Positions 26,594-33,907 are shown, counted from the stretch's first letter. The stretch: 42,295 nucleotides of DNA from Rhodopirellula europaea 6C (GCF_000338295.1 NZ_ANMO01000095.1:1-42295), one strand, 5' to 3'. Translations and numbers: made by a program. Notes: generated by a model not told the origin, from the letters alone.

Positions 26594-26674
26594 ATTGCAC
26601 GGGAGAACGGGTGGTCCGTTTTCTCGTATGCTTACAAGTCTTTTGTCCGTCCCCCGTGATGACCGCCGTTCGCC
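26582..26674 (+). other. attC-like recombination site D (93 bp)
   Basis: Left box GACGAAC (26582-26588), right box GTTCGCC (26668-26674). CACGGGAGAACGG on the left pairs with the complement of CCGTCCCCCGTG, one base longer on the left. The stop codon of the preceding gene (26591-26593) falls inside the left arm. Confidence 0.83.
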
Positions 26675-26686
26675 ACCTGAAATCTC

Positions 26687-27142
26687 ATGAGCTCGAACCC
26701 GCAACACTCCATTGAGAGACTTCTGTCAACGTTCATCTCGAAAGACGAGACCGCAATAGCTATTGCGAGGCTGGTGCTTCACTATTACCGCGACATCAGC
26801 TTGGTAAACAGAAAATATCCCAGCGCAGACGAAGACTCATTTTGGCCCGCGTTGTCGGAGAAAGAAACCATTTATCGACGCTATTGGCTGGGCACTGTCG
26901 GAGACCGTTGGAAACCAGCAACACACGGTGAAACCGATGACTATGACTTAGAGCGGTTAAAAGCTATTACGGTCATGTCAGATCTTAACGATCGCTACTT
27001 GGTTCGAATCAGTTTTAAAGATCCACCAACCGAGCTTAACAATCACGATGTGGTTTATCTGTTAGACAGAGATAAATCAAGTGAGAACGGTACGTTTCGG
27101 ATTGCGTGGGAATACACTGATCTGAATGAATCCGCTGGATAA
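26687..27142 (+). CDS. Hypothetical cassette protein
   Basis: The 151-residue soluble protein begins 12 bases after site D. It has a helical N-terminal half (ETAIAIARLVLHYYRDISLV) and a C-terminal half of alternating strands (YLVRISFKDPP, DVVYLLDR, GTFRIAWEYTD). That layout recalls NTF2-fold immunity proteins, but I cannot assign it. The gene looks more AT-rich than the flanking chromosomal genes, which fits foreign origin. There are about 70 bases between the stop and the left box of site E. Confidence 0.75.
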   Translation: MSSNPQHSIERLLSTFISKDETAIAIARLVLHYYRDISLVNRKYPSADEDSFWPALSEKETIYRRYWLGTVGDRWKPATHGETDDYDLERLKAITVMSDLNDRYLVRISFKDPPTELNNHDVVYLLDRDKSSENGTFRIAWEYTDLNESAG

Positions 27143-27211
27143 CTATTGTCGCTTAATGCCCAGGATAATATCAACGCATTGACGTCGACTGGCATATCGA
27201 CTTACGATTAT

Positions 27212-27298
27212 GGCGAACAATGCGATGCACTGAAGTCGCGGTTAGGCCGCTTCCTGACGGTGAGTTTTTTGGCCGCGACATCGGTCATCGCGGTCGCT
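27212..27298 (+). other. attC-like recombination site E (partly decayed)
   Basis: Left box GGCGAAC (27212-27218). The right box reads GGTCGCT (27292-27298), as if one T of GTT had been lost. GAAGTCGCGG and the complement of CCGCGACATC form the stem. The loop includes a canonical-looking GTTAGGC, but at the wrong place for a terminal box. Confidence 0.65.
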
Positions 27299-27327
27299 AC
27301 CCAGTGAACAACAGGAAGCTTTCACGC

Positions 27328-28062
27328 ATGCGATCTCTCCCAAAAACCATTTCGTCGCTCGCGTTTCTAGCGATAATGACTTGTGGTTGCGGAGAATCTT
27401 CGGGACCGGTTGAGACAAGCCAAATTCCGCAGAACCAGCGACTGTCAAAGGACCCGGAGCAATCCGGAGCACAGCTGACGGTTAGACGCAATCTGGACGC
27501 CGAGACTATCCTAGCGGACCTAGGATTGGACGCATGGGCTTTCGAAGTGACTGGCGTACCTTGGACGTGGGAAGTAACGATTTCCCATCGGCCAAAAGGA
27601 AAAAATCGGAGGAGTCGAATTGTCTTTCAACGAAACTACTTAGAATCCTCGCAGTCATTTTACACGAAGAACCGTTCAACGGACTCGAGCAAGGACGCGT
27701 TCGGCTCCCTTGTCCTCCTTTTGCCTGACCCCGTATCTCCGGAGGAGCAGTTTGAGGAGGATCTAATCATCACGACGAAACTGGGGTATGATCCGACAAG
27801 TGGCAGAGGGATAGGTCGTAGAGCCGTCAGGGAAACAATACGGAAGCCAATCAAGGAGATCTATCCTGCTAGCATTGGCTCCTACACATCAAGAAGCGAA
27901 AACCCGGGTGCATCCCGAAGCTTTGCAAAGATTTCCGAGGGCGAAACCGTAACACTCATCGACGAGACTCGCGATTTTGAACACTTGGACAACCGATTGC
28001 CATCCGACCAGCGCGAGACCATTCGCATTCAGTTAAGCGTCACCGCAATCGCGATGGAATGA
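27328..28062 (+). CDS. Hypothetical lipoprotein (cassette gene)
   Basis: From the ATG at 27328 the 244-residue protein has a lipoprotein-type leader (MRSLPKTISSLAFLAIMTCGC), so it is probably anchored in a membrane. The mature part is not recognised; it has strands such as VPWTWEVTISHRP and a charged middle. The frame extends to 27220, but that portion is site E. AGGAAG lies about 11 bases before the ATG. No attC-like site is visible after the stop; about 170 bases downstream the IS3 element has inserted, so the cassette end may be damaged. Confidence 0.75.
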   Translation: MRSLPKTISSLAFLAIMTCGCGESSGPVETSQIPQNQRLSKDPEQSGAQLTVRRNLDAETILADLGLDAWAFEVTGVPWTWEVTISHRPKGKNRRSRIVFQRNYLESSQSFYTKNRSTDSSKDAFGSLVLLLPDPVSPEEQFEEDLIITTKLGYDPTSGRGIGRRAVRETIRKPIKEIYPASIGSYTSRSENPGASRSFAKISEGETVTLIDETRDFEHLDNRLPSDQRETIRIQLSVTAIAME

Positions 28063-28231
28063 CTACCGCTGACGAAAAGGGAGTGTGGTGCGCGGTATCT
28101 CCCCCAGAGCTCAAGCTATAGTCTTCGTGGGTCGCTACGGAGCCTTCAGCAATCGATCGATGGGGCCCTCTGCTGACATCTCTTTGCACGGGCATACGTT
28201 GCCGCATTCCGCCCCACCTTTCGGGCAAGTC
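28063..28231. other. Gene-free stretch left of the IS3 element
   Basis: No gene or attC-like palindrome is supported. It continues, across the IS3 insertion, into 29506-29747; together these make about 410 bases of unrecognised sequence that precedes repeat R2. Confidence 0.4.
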
Positions 28232-28271
28232 TGAGGTGGCCTGGGTTTTGGGGGCCACGCGTCCTCTTATT

Positions 28272-29144
28272 TTAGCAGGGGACGGTTGATTCGAATCTGG
28301 TCGGCGAAAGATAGCCGAGCGATGAATGAAGTCGCGATGTGTTGTAGTAGGCAATGAACTCTGTGAGTTCACTCAACGCCTCGCGATAGCTTTCATACTC
28401 GGTCATTTGCAACTCCGTCTTGATCGTTCCAAAGCAAGATTCCATAAACGCGTTGTCGTAGCAGTCACCAGCTCGGCTCATGCTTTGACGCATCGAACTG
28501 CGCCTGATGATCGCTCGGTATTTCTTGCTTGCGTACTGACCGCCGCGATCGGTGTGGTGGATGAGATCTCTTGAAGGCTGTCGACTTCGAATCGCCTTTT
28601 GGAGCGTCTTGATCACGAGGCTATCGGTCATATTCATTTCCAAAGACCAGCCGATGATCCGTCTGGAAAAGCGATCCATGAGGGTCGCCATGTAAGCGTA
28701 TCCAGTTCGCACGATCGGAATGTAGGTGATGTCGCCTACCCACAAACGATTGACGCTCGTTGGCTCAGGCCGCTCAAGCAACAAGTTCTCATTGTAGCCC
28801 AGGGTGTGTCGACTTTCGGTCGTTCGCGGCTTGAACGATTTTGGCTGCAACGCCGATAGCCCCGCAATTCGCAGTAGTTTGGCGACCCTTTCACGTCCGA
28901 TTGCAACTCCTTGTAGTTTCAAGTCTGCAGCGATCCGTCGGGCACCGTAGCGTCTGCGGTGTCGATGAAACGTGGTGATCACCATCGGCAGGACATCCAT
29001 GTCGCTCTGTTCTCTTTGGCTTGGAGGTTCGCTTTGAAATCGCTGAAACGCGGATCGCAAGAAACCGAGGATCTCGCCGACTTCTCGCTGCGATGCAGTG
29101 CCATCGCGAATGATGCTCAGCGCGGCGGAGTAGAGCTGGCTCAC
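28272..29144 (-). CDS. IS3-family transposase OrfB (DDE integrase domain)
   Basis: 290 residues from the GTG at 29144. It has the helical HTH_21 region (RRRYGARRIAADLK) and an rve integrase core with the D,D-35-E triad: WVGDITYI, HHTDRGGQY and YDNAFMESCFG. NTSRLHSSLGYLSP near the end is conserved in the family. It lies in the -1 frame relative to orfA and is probably made mainly as an OrfAB fusion through the A7 slip site at 29171-29177; the intervening -1 frame is open. Confidence 0.96.
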   Translation of the reverse strand: MSQLYSAALSIIRDGTASQREVGEILGFLRSAFQRFQSEPPSQREQSDMDVLPMVITTFHRHRRRYGARRIAADLKLQGVAIGRERVAKLLRIAGLSALQPKSFKPRTTESRHTLGYNENLLLERPEPTSVNRLWVGDITYIPIVRTGYAYMATLMDRFSRRIIGWSLEMNMTDSLVIKTLQKAIRSRQPSRDLIHHTDRGGQYASKKYRAIIRRSSMRQSMSRAGDCYDNAFMESCFGTIKTELQMTEYESYREALSELTEFIAYYNTSRLHSSLGYLSPTRFESTVPC

Positions 29145-29440
29145 TCGTTTCGGCCGAAAATGATCAAAGCTTTTTTTAAAACATCGCGTTCACGCTCGAC
29201 CCGTCGCAGCTCTGCCTCGAGTTCGACGACGCGGCTATCGAGCACCTCGCCAACCGGCCCGGCCGACTCGACCTGTTGATTCTTCCAGCGGTAAAGAAGG
29301 TTCGTTCCGGAGATCCCCAGACGCTCAACAATCGATTTCGCTGAGTGACCATCGAGCAACATGGCAACTGCATCACGTTTGAATTCGTCGGTGTAAGTAC
29401 GTCGTTCAGGATTCGCTGAAGGCTTGGTCTTTCTGGGCAT
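29141..29440 (-). CDS. IS3-family OrfA (helix-turn-helix)
   Basis: The 99-residue protein has the HTH_Tnp_1 pattern (RRTYTDEFKRDAVAMLLDG, then a helix-turn-helix with GISGTNLLYRW) followed by a leucine-zipper-like coiled coil. It would bind the terminal inverted repeats. AGGA sits seven to eight bases before the ATG. Its stop overlaps the GTG of orfB by four bases. Confidence 0.95.
   Translation of the reverse strand: MPRKTKPSANPERRTYTDEFKRDAVAMLLDGHSAKSIVERLGISGTNLLYRWKNQQVESAGPVGEVLDSRVVELEAELRRVERERDVLKKALIIFGRNE
29171..29177 (-). promoter_or_regulatory. Programmed -1 frameshift site (A7) of the IS3 transposase
   Basis: The minus strand reads TTTTAAAAAAAGC in the orfA frame. A slip of one base back on A AAA AAA enters the orfB frame, which stays open from there. 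This is the standard way IS3 elements make the full OrfAB transposase. Confidence 0.85.
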
Positions 29441-29505
29441 CTGAGGTTCCTTGAGTTCTTTTCAGTTTAAGGACTCGCGTGGCCCCCAAAACCCAGGCCA
29501 CCTCA

Positions 29506-29747
29506 GTCCTACTCACGGGTACGCATCGAGATTTCCCCAAATAAGGGACGTCCTTGATCGCTCAAGGACACGTGATCTGTCCCCGCCCAGGTGCTTGATC
29601 TACCTACGCTCAGCACTCCTTCAAGGCATCCGCCGGGCTTTCGGTTCGGCTTCTCGGTCAGCAGCCCACTGCGATCCAATGGATCGTTCCGCGACAGGGA
29701 TGCATCTATTCCGCTGTCGCTTTGATTGCTTGGGTTGCCTGCTGTTC
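29506..29747. other. Gene-free stretch between the IS3 element and repeat R2
   Basis: I see no supported gene. A short inverted repeat (GGACGTCCTTGATCGC...AAGGAC, about 29548-29570) is present. It was contiguous with 28063-28231 before the IS3 insertion. Confidence 0.4.
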
Positions 29748-30014
29748 CTGCCCGGTTGCCCCTGACGAATCGAAAACCAGCTTTTGGCGGGCAAAAGTTG
29801 CGTTCACCCAGGGAACACTGGTTCGCAAACGCACAAAATGCTTGACATCAGCGTGCTGCACCACCACGTTAGGTGAGGGAAACGCAACCAGCGATAAGTT
29901 CCTTCCAACCGGCGATAAATCCGAGACTACGAACCCGAGACTGGACAACGCAACCGGCGAGAAACCCCTTCCATCCGACTTCTCTCCGGACAAACCGGGG
30001 ACAATCATATCGTT
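29748..30014. repeat. Dispersed repeat R2, copy 2
   Basis: Same 267-base length as copy 1 at 22631-22897. Both start with CTGCCCGGTTGCCCC and end with CATATCGTT. In this copy the terminal GTT continues as GTTCGTC, a normal right box of the attC-like sites, and leads into the next cassette gene. No protein is supported on either strand. Confidence 0.93.
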
Positions 30015-30018
30015 CGTC
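29928..30018 (+). other. attC-like site at the end of R2 (91 bp)
   Basis: Left box TACGAAC (29928-29934) and right box GTTCGTC (30012-30018) are 91 bases from end to end. The core stem is CCGGCGAGAA with the complement of TTCTCTCCGG. Pairing outside the core is weaker than in sites A-D. Confidence 0.68.
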
Positions 30019-30030
30019 GAGCAGACTCAC

Positions 30031-30549
30031 GTGACGCCAACGATCCTCATCAACAACGTTGCTTTGAATCTAGATCCATATTTGCCGCCCAATGATCCTG
30101 CGAAACCGGTGGAGCCCCAGTGGCTTCGCCGTGGCTGGAATACTGTGCTGCTTGGTGTGTTTTCCTTTTTCTGCGTCTTGTCCTATCCAGCGTTACGCCT
30201 TTACGTCGGTGAACTCTCACCGCAATCAACCCAGAGTGATTGGTTGATAGCTTGTAGCGATGTCACTTACATCGGGCATGGCGTGATTTCGGTTGGGATG
30301 TTCTTGCTTACGCTGGGCACATATTTTTCATGCGACCGCGGCTACGCCTGGCGAATCGCATACGTTTGCGTTTCCCTGTTGTTCGTTTGTGATCCATACC
30401 TACTTCGTCCGACGCAGGAGGGAGTGATTTCGGCGACGATCTATGCGCTAATGGTTCTTCCCGTCCCAGTGTTTGGATTAGGGTGGCTTGCGATGGTAAG
30501 GGTTGGATACATTAGAATCAGGAGCGGAAGAAATGCCGGTGCCGCGTGA
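30031..30549 (+). CDS. Small multi-pass membrane protein (cassette gene)
   Basis: From the GTG at 30031 the 172-residue protein has a hydrophilic start (with LNLDPYLPPNDPAKP) and about four membrane segments (LLGVFSFFCVLSYPALRLYV, YIGHGVISVGMFLLTLGTYF, IAYVCVSLLFVCDPYLL, ISATIYALMVLPVPVFGLGWLAMV). Function is unknown. The GTG lies 12 bases after the right box of the attC-like site at the end of R2; the longer open frame runs backwards through R2 and is rejected. Sixty-odd bases separate its stop from site F. Confidence 0.72.
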   Translation: MTPTILINNVALNLDPYLPPNDPAKPVEPQWLRRGWNTVLLGVFSFFCVLSYPALRLYVGELSPQSTQSDWLIACSDVTYIGHGVISVGMFLLTLGTYFSCDRGYAWRIAYVCVSLLFVCDPYLLRPTQEGVISATIYALMVLPVPVFGLGWLAMVRVGYIRIRSGRNAGAA

Positions 30550-30612
30550 ATTTGCTTCCATAATCAGACGGTGTTAATTCCGATGTACGCATTTCCGCAC
30601 TATGACAACGCC

Positions 30613-30703
30613 GACGAACCTTCCGATGCACCCGAGTCGCCGAGCCGGGCGTTTTGACAATGGAAGATCTCTCGTGGCGACCGGGTGGTCGGTACCGTTA
30701 TTT
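30613..30703 (+). other. attC-like recombination site F (91 bp)
   Basis: Left box GACGAAC (30613-30619), right box GTTATTT (30697-30703). CACCCG-A-GTCGCC on the left pairs with the complement of GGCGACCGGGTG, with the same single unpaired A. The loop GGGCGTTTTGACAATGG is identical to that of site A. Confidence 0.85.
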
Positions 30704-30770
30704 GATTTAAATCGCTGCGTCTCCGTACGTGATTGACCGCCCGCTACTTCGACCCAATTTGTAACGCGAC

Positions 30771-31112
30771 ATGGTGACTCCGCACCGCAAGAACGTTCCA
30801 GGCGACTTCTATGTTGAAGACGGTTGCTGCACATCCTGCGATGTCCCCATGGTCGAAGCGCCGGAACTGTTTACCTACGACATTGACGCTTCCGGTTCGC
30901 ATCACTGCTACGTCTCTCGGCAACCTTCTGACGAAACCGAGATCGACTGCATGATCAAGACAATATCTTGCGCGGAGTTCGAGTGCATCCACTATCGCGG
31001 ACGAGACGACGCAATACTGAAACGGATGGCAGACGTCGATGCATCGCATTTGTATGACGTCATCACGCCCGCGCCTCCAACTGTGCAGAGGCCATGGTGG
31101 CGGTTTTGGTGA
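30771..31112 (+). CDS. Ferredoxin-like cysteine-rich protein (cassette gene)
   Basis: The 113-residue protein begins VPGDFYVEDGCCTSCDVPMVEAPELF, close to the start of bacterial ferredoxins (cysteine cluster, then V-EAPELF). Further cysteines are at about 46, 60, 67 and 72. The usual CxxCxxCxxxC run is not complete (CC..C only), so iron-sulfur binding is doubtful or of a different kind. The middle (GSHHCYVSRQPSDETE...MIKTISCAEFECIHYRG) resembles a family of short ferredoxin-like proteins with a second domain. It lies between sites F and G. Confidence 0.7.
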   Translation: MVTPHRKNVPGDFYVEDGCCTSCDVPMVEAPELFTYDIDASGSHHCYVSRQPSDETEIDCMIKTISCAEFECIHYRGRDDAILKRMADVDASHLYDVITPAPPTVQRPWWRFW

Positions 31113-31125
31113 CCCAGCTGACAAC

Positions 31126-31217
31126 AAATAACAATCCCGCGTACCCGGAGTCGCGTGTCAAGCGTTTTGACGATGGTACGCTTTTTCGACGCGACCCGGT
31201 GACGGGTGGCGTTTTCC
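31126..31217 (+). other. attC-like recombination site G (92 bp)
   Basis: Left box AAATAAC (31126-31132), right box GTTTTCC (31211-31217). CCCGG-A-GTCGCGT on the left pairs with the complement of ACGCGACCCGG, again with one unpaired A. The loop has GCGTTTTGACGATGG. Confidence 0.83.
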
Positions 31218-31256
31218 GCCTAGAACCGAACGGCTGCAAACCCAGAGAGAGTCACT

Positions 31257-31547
31257 ATGAATCCATTCAAAACTCGCCTGCAAGCAATCGCATTCGTCTG
31301 CGTGGGCGTTACCGTCGTTCTTGCATGTGTGGCCTCGATAGCTGTTGCTGACGCCTTCATGCCGGAAAATGTTGCAGGACAAAAGGGCGTTGTGACTTTT
31401 TATCGCACATTTACACCGATGATCGTCGTTTGGTCTGTGCTTGCCTCGTGGGCCTACTTCAACATGCCACCGCGTTCTTGCTGTGATAAGCTGCCCACCG
31501 ACAACGATGGGGATATTGCCAGTCGTAGCACTCTACCAAAAGTTTGA
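31257..31547 (+). CDS. Small membrane protein (cassette gene)
   Basis: The 96-residue protein has two hydrophobic segments (AIAFVCVGVTVVLACVASIAVA and FTPMIVVWSVLASWAYFNM) and a short polar tail. Family not recognised. The ATG at 31257 lies 40 bases after site G. No clear attC-like site separates it from the next gene, so the two may share one cassette. Confidence 0.7.
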   Translation: MNPFKTRLQAIAFVCVGVTVVLACVASIAVADAFMPENVAGQKGVVTFYRTFTPMIVVWSVLASWAYFNMPPRSCCDKLPTDNDGDIASRSTLPKV

Positions 31548-31688
31548 TCTGCCACATTTCCTGTTGCGCTGTCTCACCGCACATGCAATGGGATTACCAA
31601 TCCGTGAACCGGCGCACTCAATCACGCGGCAACTGAAATCAAAGCCTTCCGTTCGTGCCCAGTTACGGCAGACGCTCCCCTCTGAAAT

Positions 31689-32093
31689 ATGCTGATGGTT
31701 GAAACCAACCCTTACGAAACGCCATTCCAGGTGGAATCAACGACTGGTCTTTGGCTCAATCGCGAGCGTCAAGACGCTAGCCCCGCTGCCCGACGTGATA
31801 GTACTCGTGTCATACCCGCAGTGGTTTGCTTGATTCTCGGCTACTCATTGGTTGGAATGTCGCTCCTTTGGATTTACACGACTTGGAACACGACGTTTGG
31901 CTCGGTTCAAGACTTTCCATCCCGATTGATTACGCCGGCAATAGCCGTTGGCATGGCGTCCGGTGGGGGCTTGCTTTTTCTTGCGTTTCGCCGATGGCTG
32001 CGTGGGTGGTGGCGTTCGGCTATCCTCACGTCCCTTCTTGGATGTTTTTTGGGCTATGGCGCATTCCGAATCGCGATCCATCTCCTGTCTTGA
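31689..32093 (+). CDS. Small NPYETP-type membrane protein (cassette gene)
   Basis: The 134-residue protein starts with a polar stretch containing ETNPYETPF, a motif that opens many planctomycete hypothetical membrane proteins. Three membrane segments follow (VIPAVVCLILGYSLVGMSLLWIY, LITPAIAVGMASGGGLLFLAF, AILTSLLGCFLGYGAFRIAI). ATG at 31695 is an equally good start. The motif suggests that the cassette was formed from, or exchanged among, planctomycete genes. Site H follows 12 bases after the stop. Confidence 0.75.
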   Translation: MLMVETNPYETPFQVESTTGLWLNRERQDASPAARRDSTRVIPAVVCLILGYSLVGMSLLWIYTTWNTTFGSVQDFPSRLITPAIAVGMASGGGLLFLAFRRWLRGWWRSAILTSLLGCFLGYGAFRIAIHLLS

Positions 32094-32104
32094 GCGTGGC
32101 AAAC

Positions 32105-32195
32105 TGATAACCCAACAGTGAACTGGAGCGGCGAAATTTGGCGGTTTTGAAATGGACAATCTTTCTTCAACGCCCGGTTACGGCCGCCGCTCTGC
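32105..32195 (+). other. attC-like recombination site H (91 bp)
   Basis: Left box TGATAAC (32105-32111), right box GCTCTGC (32189-32195), where GTT has become GCT. AACTGG-A-GCGGCGAA pairs imperfectly with the complement of TTCAACGCCCGGTT, again with the left-arm A. The loop has GGCGGTTTTGAAATGG. Confidence 0.75.
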
Positions 32196-32242
32196 TGACT
32201 GAAGGCACCACAACGCAGTATCTCTTCTTACAAGGACACCTA

Positions 32243-32716
32243 ATGAGACTTTCACGACTGTTGATTCTGTCCGCTTTCGGTGGACTCGCCAGTTTCTCAC
32301 TGTTGCAAATAGCAGCAAGTCACCTGCCATCATCTTTCATCGCTGACACCGTCGATAGCTTAGGGATGCTTTACGGAGCAATGATATTTGGGGCAGGCCT
32401 GTTCGCAATTCTTGCCGCGTTCATGAACGACTTATGGAACTCACCAGGAAGCCGAATCCTGAGGACACGGTGGATCGTCTTCTTGCCCGCACTGATCGGC
32501 CTGGTTGGTGTCCTACACGGCTACCTTAGCATGGCTTCCTATTATGCGGCACTTCCCGAGGATATCGCTGTTCCTCACAACACCGCATGGGCTACAGTGA
32601 CGGTTGGGTCGCTCTTTACGATCGCGGCTACTGCAATCATGTTCACGGGCCGACACGCGAACCAGGACTCAAGCTCGCTCACTAAGGCCCTGCTTAGCGA
32701 AAAAGCAGAACAATGA
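32243..32716 (+). CDS. Small four-segment membrane protein (cassette gene)
   Basis: From the ATG at 32243 (AAGGA at 32232-32236) the 157-residue protein has four membrane segments: LLILSAFGGLASFSLLQIA, MLYGAMIFGAGLFAILAAF, WIVFLPALIGLVGVLHGYL and TVTVGSLFTIAATAIMF. It ends in a polar tail. Family not recognised. The stop codon (32714-32716) lies inside the left part of site I. Confidence 0.75.
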   Translation: MRLSRLLILSAFGGLASFSLLQIAASHLPSSFIADTVDSLGMLYGAMIFGAGLFAILAAFMNDLWNSPGSRILRTRWIVFLPALIGLVGVLHGYLSMASYYAALPEDIAVPHNTAWATVTVGSLFTIAATAIMFTGRHANQDSSSLTKALLSEKAEQ

Positions 32717-32795
32717 CATGCACGGGAGCACGGGTTGTGGCGTTTTTCGCAATGGATCGTCAGCTCGCCGTGCCCCGTGATGCCTAACGCTCTGG
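32705..32795 (+). other. attC-like recombination site I (91 bp)
   Basis: Left box GCAGAAC (32705-32711), right box GCTCTGG (32789-32795). CACGGG-A-GCACGG on the left pairs perfectly with the complement of CCGTGCCCCGTG, apart from the unpaired A. The stop of the preceding gene is inside the site. Confidence 0.83.
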
Positions 32796-32815
32796 TGACT
32801 GGAGTTGAATACGTA

Positions 32816-33376
32816 ATGCGACCGAAATTCTCCCTCCGCTTTCTACTCCTGGGAACAGCCTGTATTGCGTTCGCCATCAGCCTTGGGCAATTTTTGGCTT
32901 TGACCGGCACGCTCGCAATTCCTGTAGCCGCGTTCGCGAGCCTCCTGTGCCTCGGCCCGTTGTTGCTTAAACGCGATCACAAAGTTGCAAGATTGCTGTT
33001 GCCGTGTGTCGTATCGATTCAACTGGCTTTCGTGTTTCTCGTTCTGAGCCTTGGCCCCATCTGTTCTGCGATGGTCCATTTTCGCGTCGACGAGAAGACA
33101 TCCCCTTCGACGACAAACGTCTTTCGATTCGTTTATCATCCAATCAGCAACGCCTACTGTTTCGCCCCGGAGCCTGTAAGGTCCATCGGCATGCGTTACC
33201 TCGCATTTTGGTTTCCAAAGGACACGACTCTCAAAGATGCCGGATTTCGCATCCAGTGGAAGACAGAAACAGGCTGGCAGTTTGTAAAGGCGAGCAGAAC
33301 AAAGACATTCACGGACGAATGGCGCGAGGTGCTCGCTCGAACGGACAACTCACTCTCCGTCCCCCGTGGTGCTTGA
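32816..33376 (+). CDS. Membrane protein, planctomycete FSLRFLLL type, whose 3' end is the attC-like site
   Basis: From the ATG at 32816 the 186-residue protein begins MRPKFSLRFLLLGTACIAFAI, a start seen in many planctomycete membrane proteins. Three hydrophobic segments follow in the first 90 residues; then comes a soluble part (FRFVYHPISNAYCFAPEPV...FRIQWKTETGWQFV). The last 27 codons, from SRTKTF on, are encoded by the left arm, loop and right arm of site J, so cassette recombination would change the C-terminus. GGAG lies about 11 bases before the ATG. Confidence 0.75.
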   Translation: MRPKFSLRFLLLGTACIAFAISLGQFLALTGTLAIPVAAFASLLCLGPLLLKRDHKVARLLLPCVVSIQLAFVFLVLSLGPICSAMVHFRVDEKTSPSTTNVFRFVYHPISNAYCFAPEPVRSIGMRYLAFWFPKDTTLKDAGFRIQWKTETGWQFVKASRTKTFTDEWREVLARTDNSLSVPRGA

Positions 33377-33384
33377 CGTTCCTC
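33294..33384 (+). other. attC-like recombination site J (91 bp), overlapping the end of a gene
   Basis: Left box GCAGAAC (33294-33300), right box GTTCCTC (33378-33384). CACGGACGAA on the left pairs loosely with the complement of TCCGTCCCCCGTGGTG. Spacing of the boxes is exactly as in sites A, F, H and I. Confidence 0.75.
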
Positions 33385-33442
33385 GAACAGAGACGTTTGC
33401 GAACACATCAAGATTCACCATTCGATATGCAGGTTGCTAAAA

Positions 33443-33907
33443 ATGCCGAAACACACCATTTCCATGTTTTCCGGATTGCTTGTTCTTGCATCCGTTCTTT
33501 GTTCGCCCACCACTTACGCTGACGAACCAACGATTGAGACCAATCCTCATCCAAGTGAGGGAGTCATTCGCTTCGAGTTTTCGGGATCGTACAACGTGGT
33601 CATCGACGGTGCGGCCGTAGCGACGGGACAGGGCACAACCACGGTCGAGCTGAGTCAATCATTTGTGTACCGATTGTTTCATGATTTCCAGAAAACACTT
33701 CAGGACTCGAACATTGTCGGGGACGACGTAGCCAAAGGGATCTCGTCACTTCCGTCTACCCTTCGTTCGGCGAACGAGACACTCAAACTGTTGTCGGATC
33801 CCGAAACGCAAGAAGCGCTCAGGCAGGTCGAGTCCATGCTTCGTTTGCTTCCAAGAACGACTGCCCCAAAGGAAATGTCGACCGACTCTGATCATGACCA
33901 GAATTGA
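33443..33907 (+). CDS. Secreted hypothetical cassette protein
   Basis: From the ATG at 33443 the 154-residue protein has a signal peptide (MPKHTISMFSGLLVLASVLCSPTTYA, cleavage before DEPT). A beta stretch (VIRFEFSGSYNVVIDGAAVATG) is followed by amphipathic helices (SSLPSTLRSANETLKLLSDPETQEALRQVESMLRLLP). Family not recognised. It starts 58 bases after site J; its stop falls inside the degenerate site K. Confidence 0.75.
   Translation: MPKHTISMFSGLLVLASVLCSPTTYADEPTIETNPHPSEGVIRFEFSGSYNVVIDGAAVATGQGTTTVELSQSFVYRLFHDFQKTLQDSNIVGDDVAKGISSLPSTLRSANETLKLLSDPETQEALRQVESMLRLLPRTTAPKEMSTDSDHDQN

Larger units (their letters stand above)
28232..29505 (-). mobile_element. Complete IS3-family insertion sequence (1274 bp)
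   Basis: The first 30 bases (28232-28261, starting TGAGGTGGCC) are perfectly repeated in inverted form at 29476-29505 (ending GGCCACCTCA). GTC directly flanks both ends (28229-28231 and 29506-29508), a 3-bp target duplication typical of IS3. It contains orfA and orfB on the minus strand in overlapping frames. Everything needed for transposition appears intact, so the insertion seems recent. Confidence 0.97.

Noticed and set aside
31548-31688. Possible attC-like site between the genes at 31257 and 31689
   Set aside because: GTTCGTG and GTTACGG strings occur, but no left arm pairs with them at about 91 bases.
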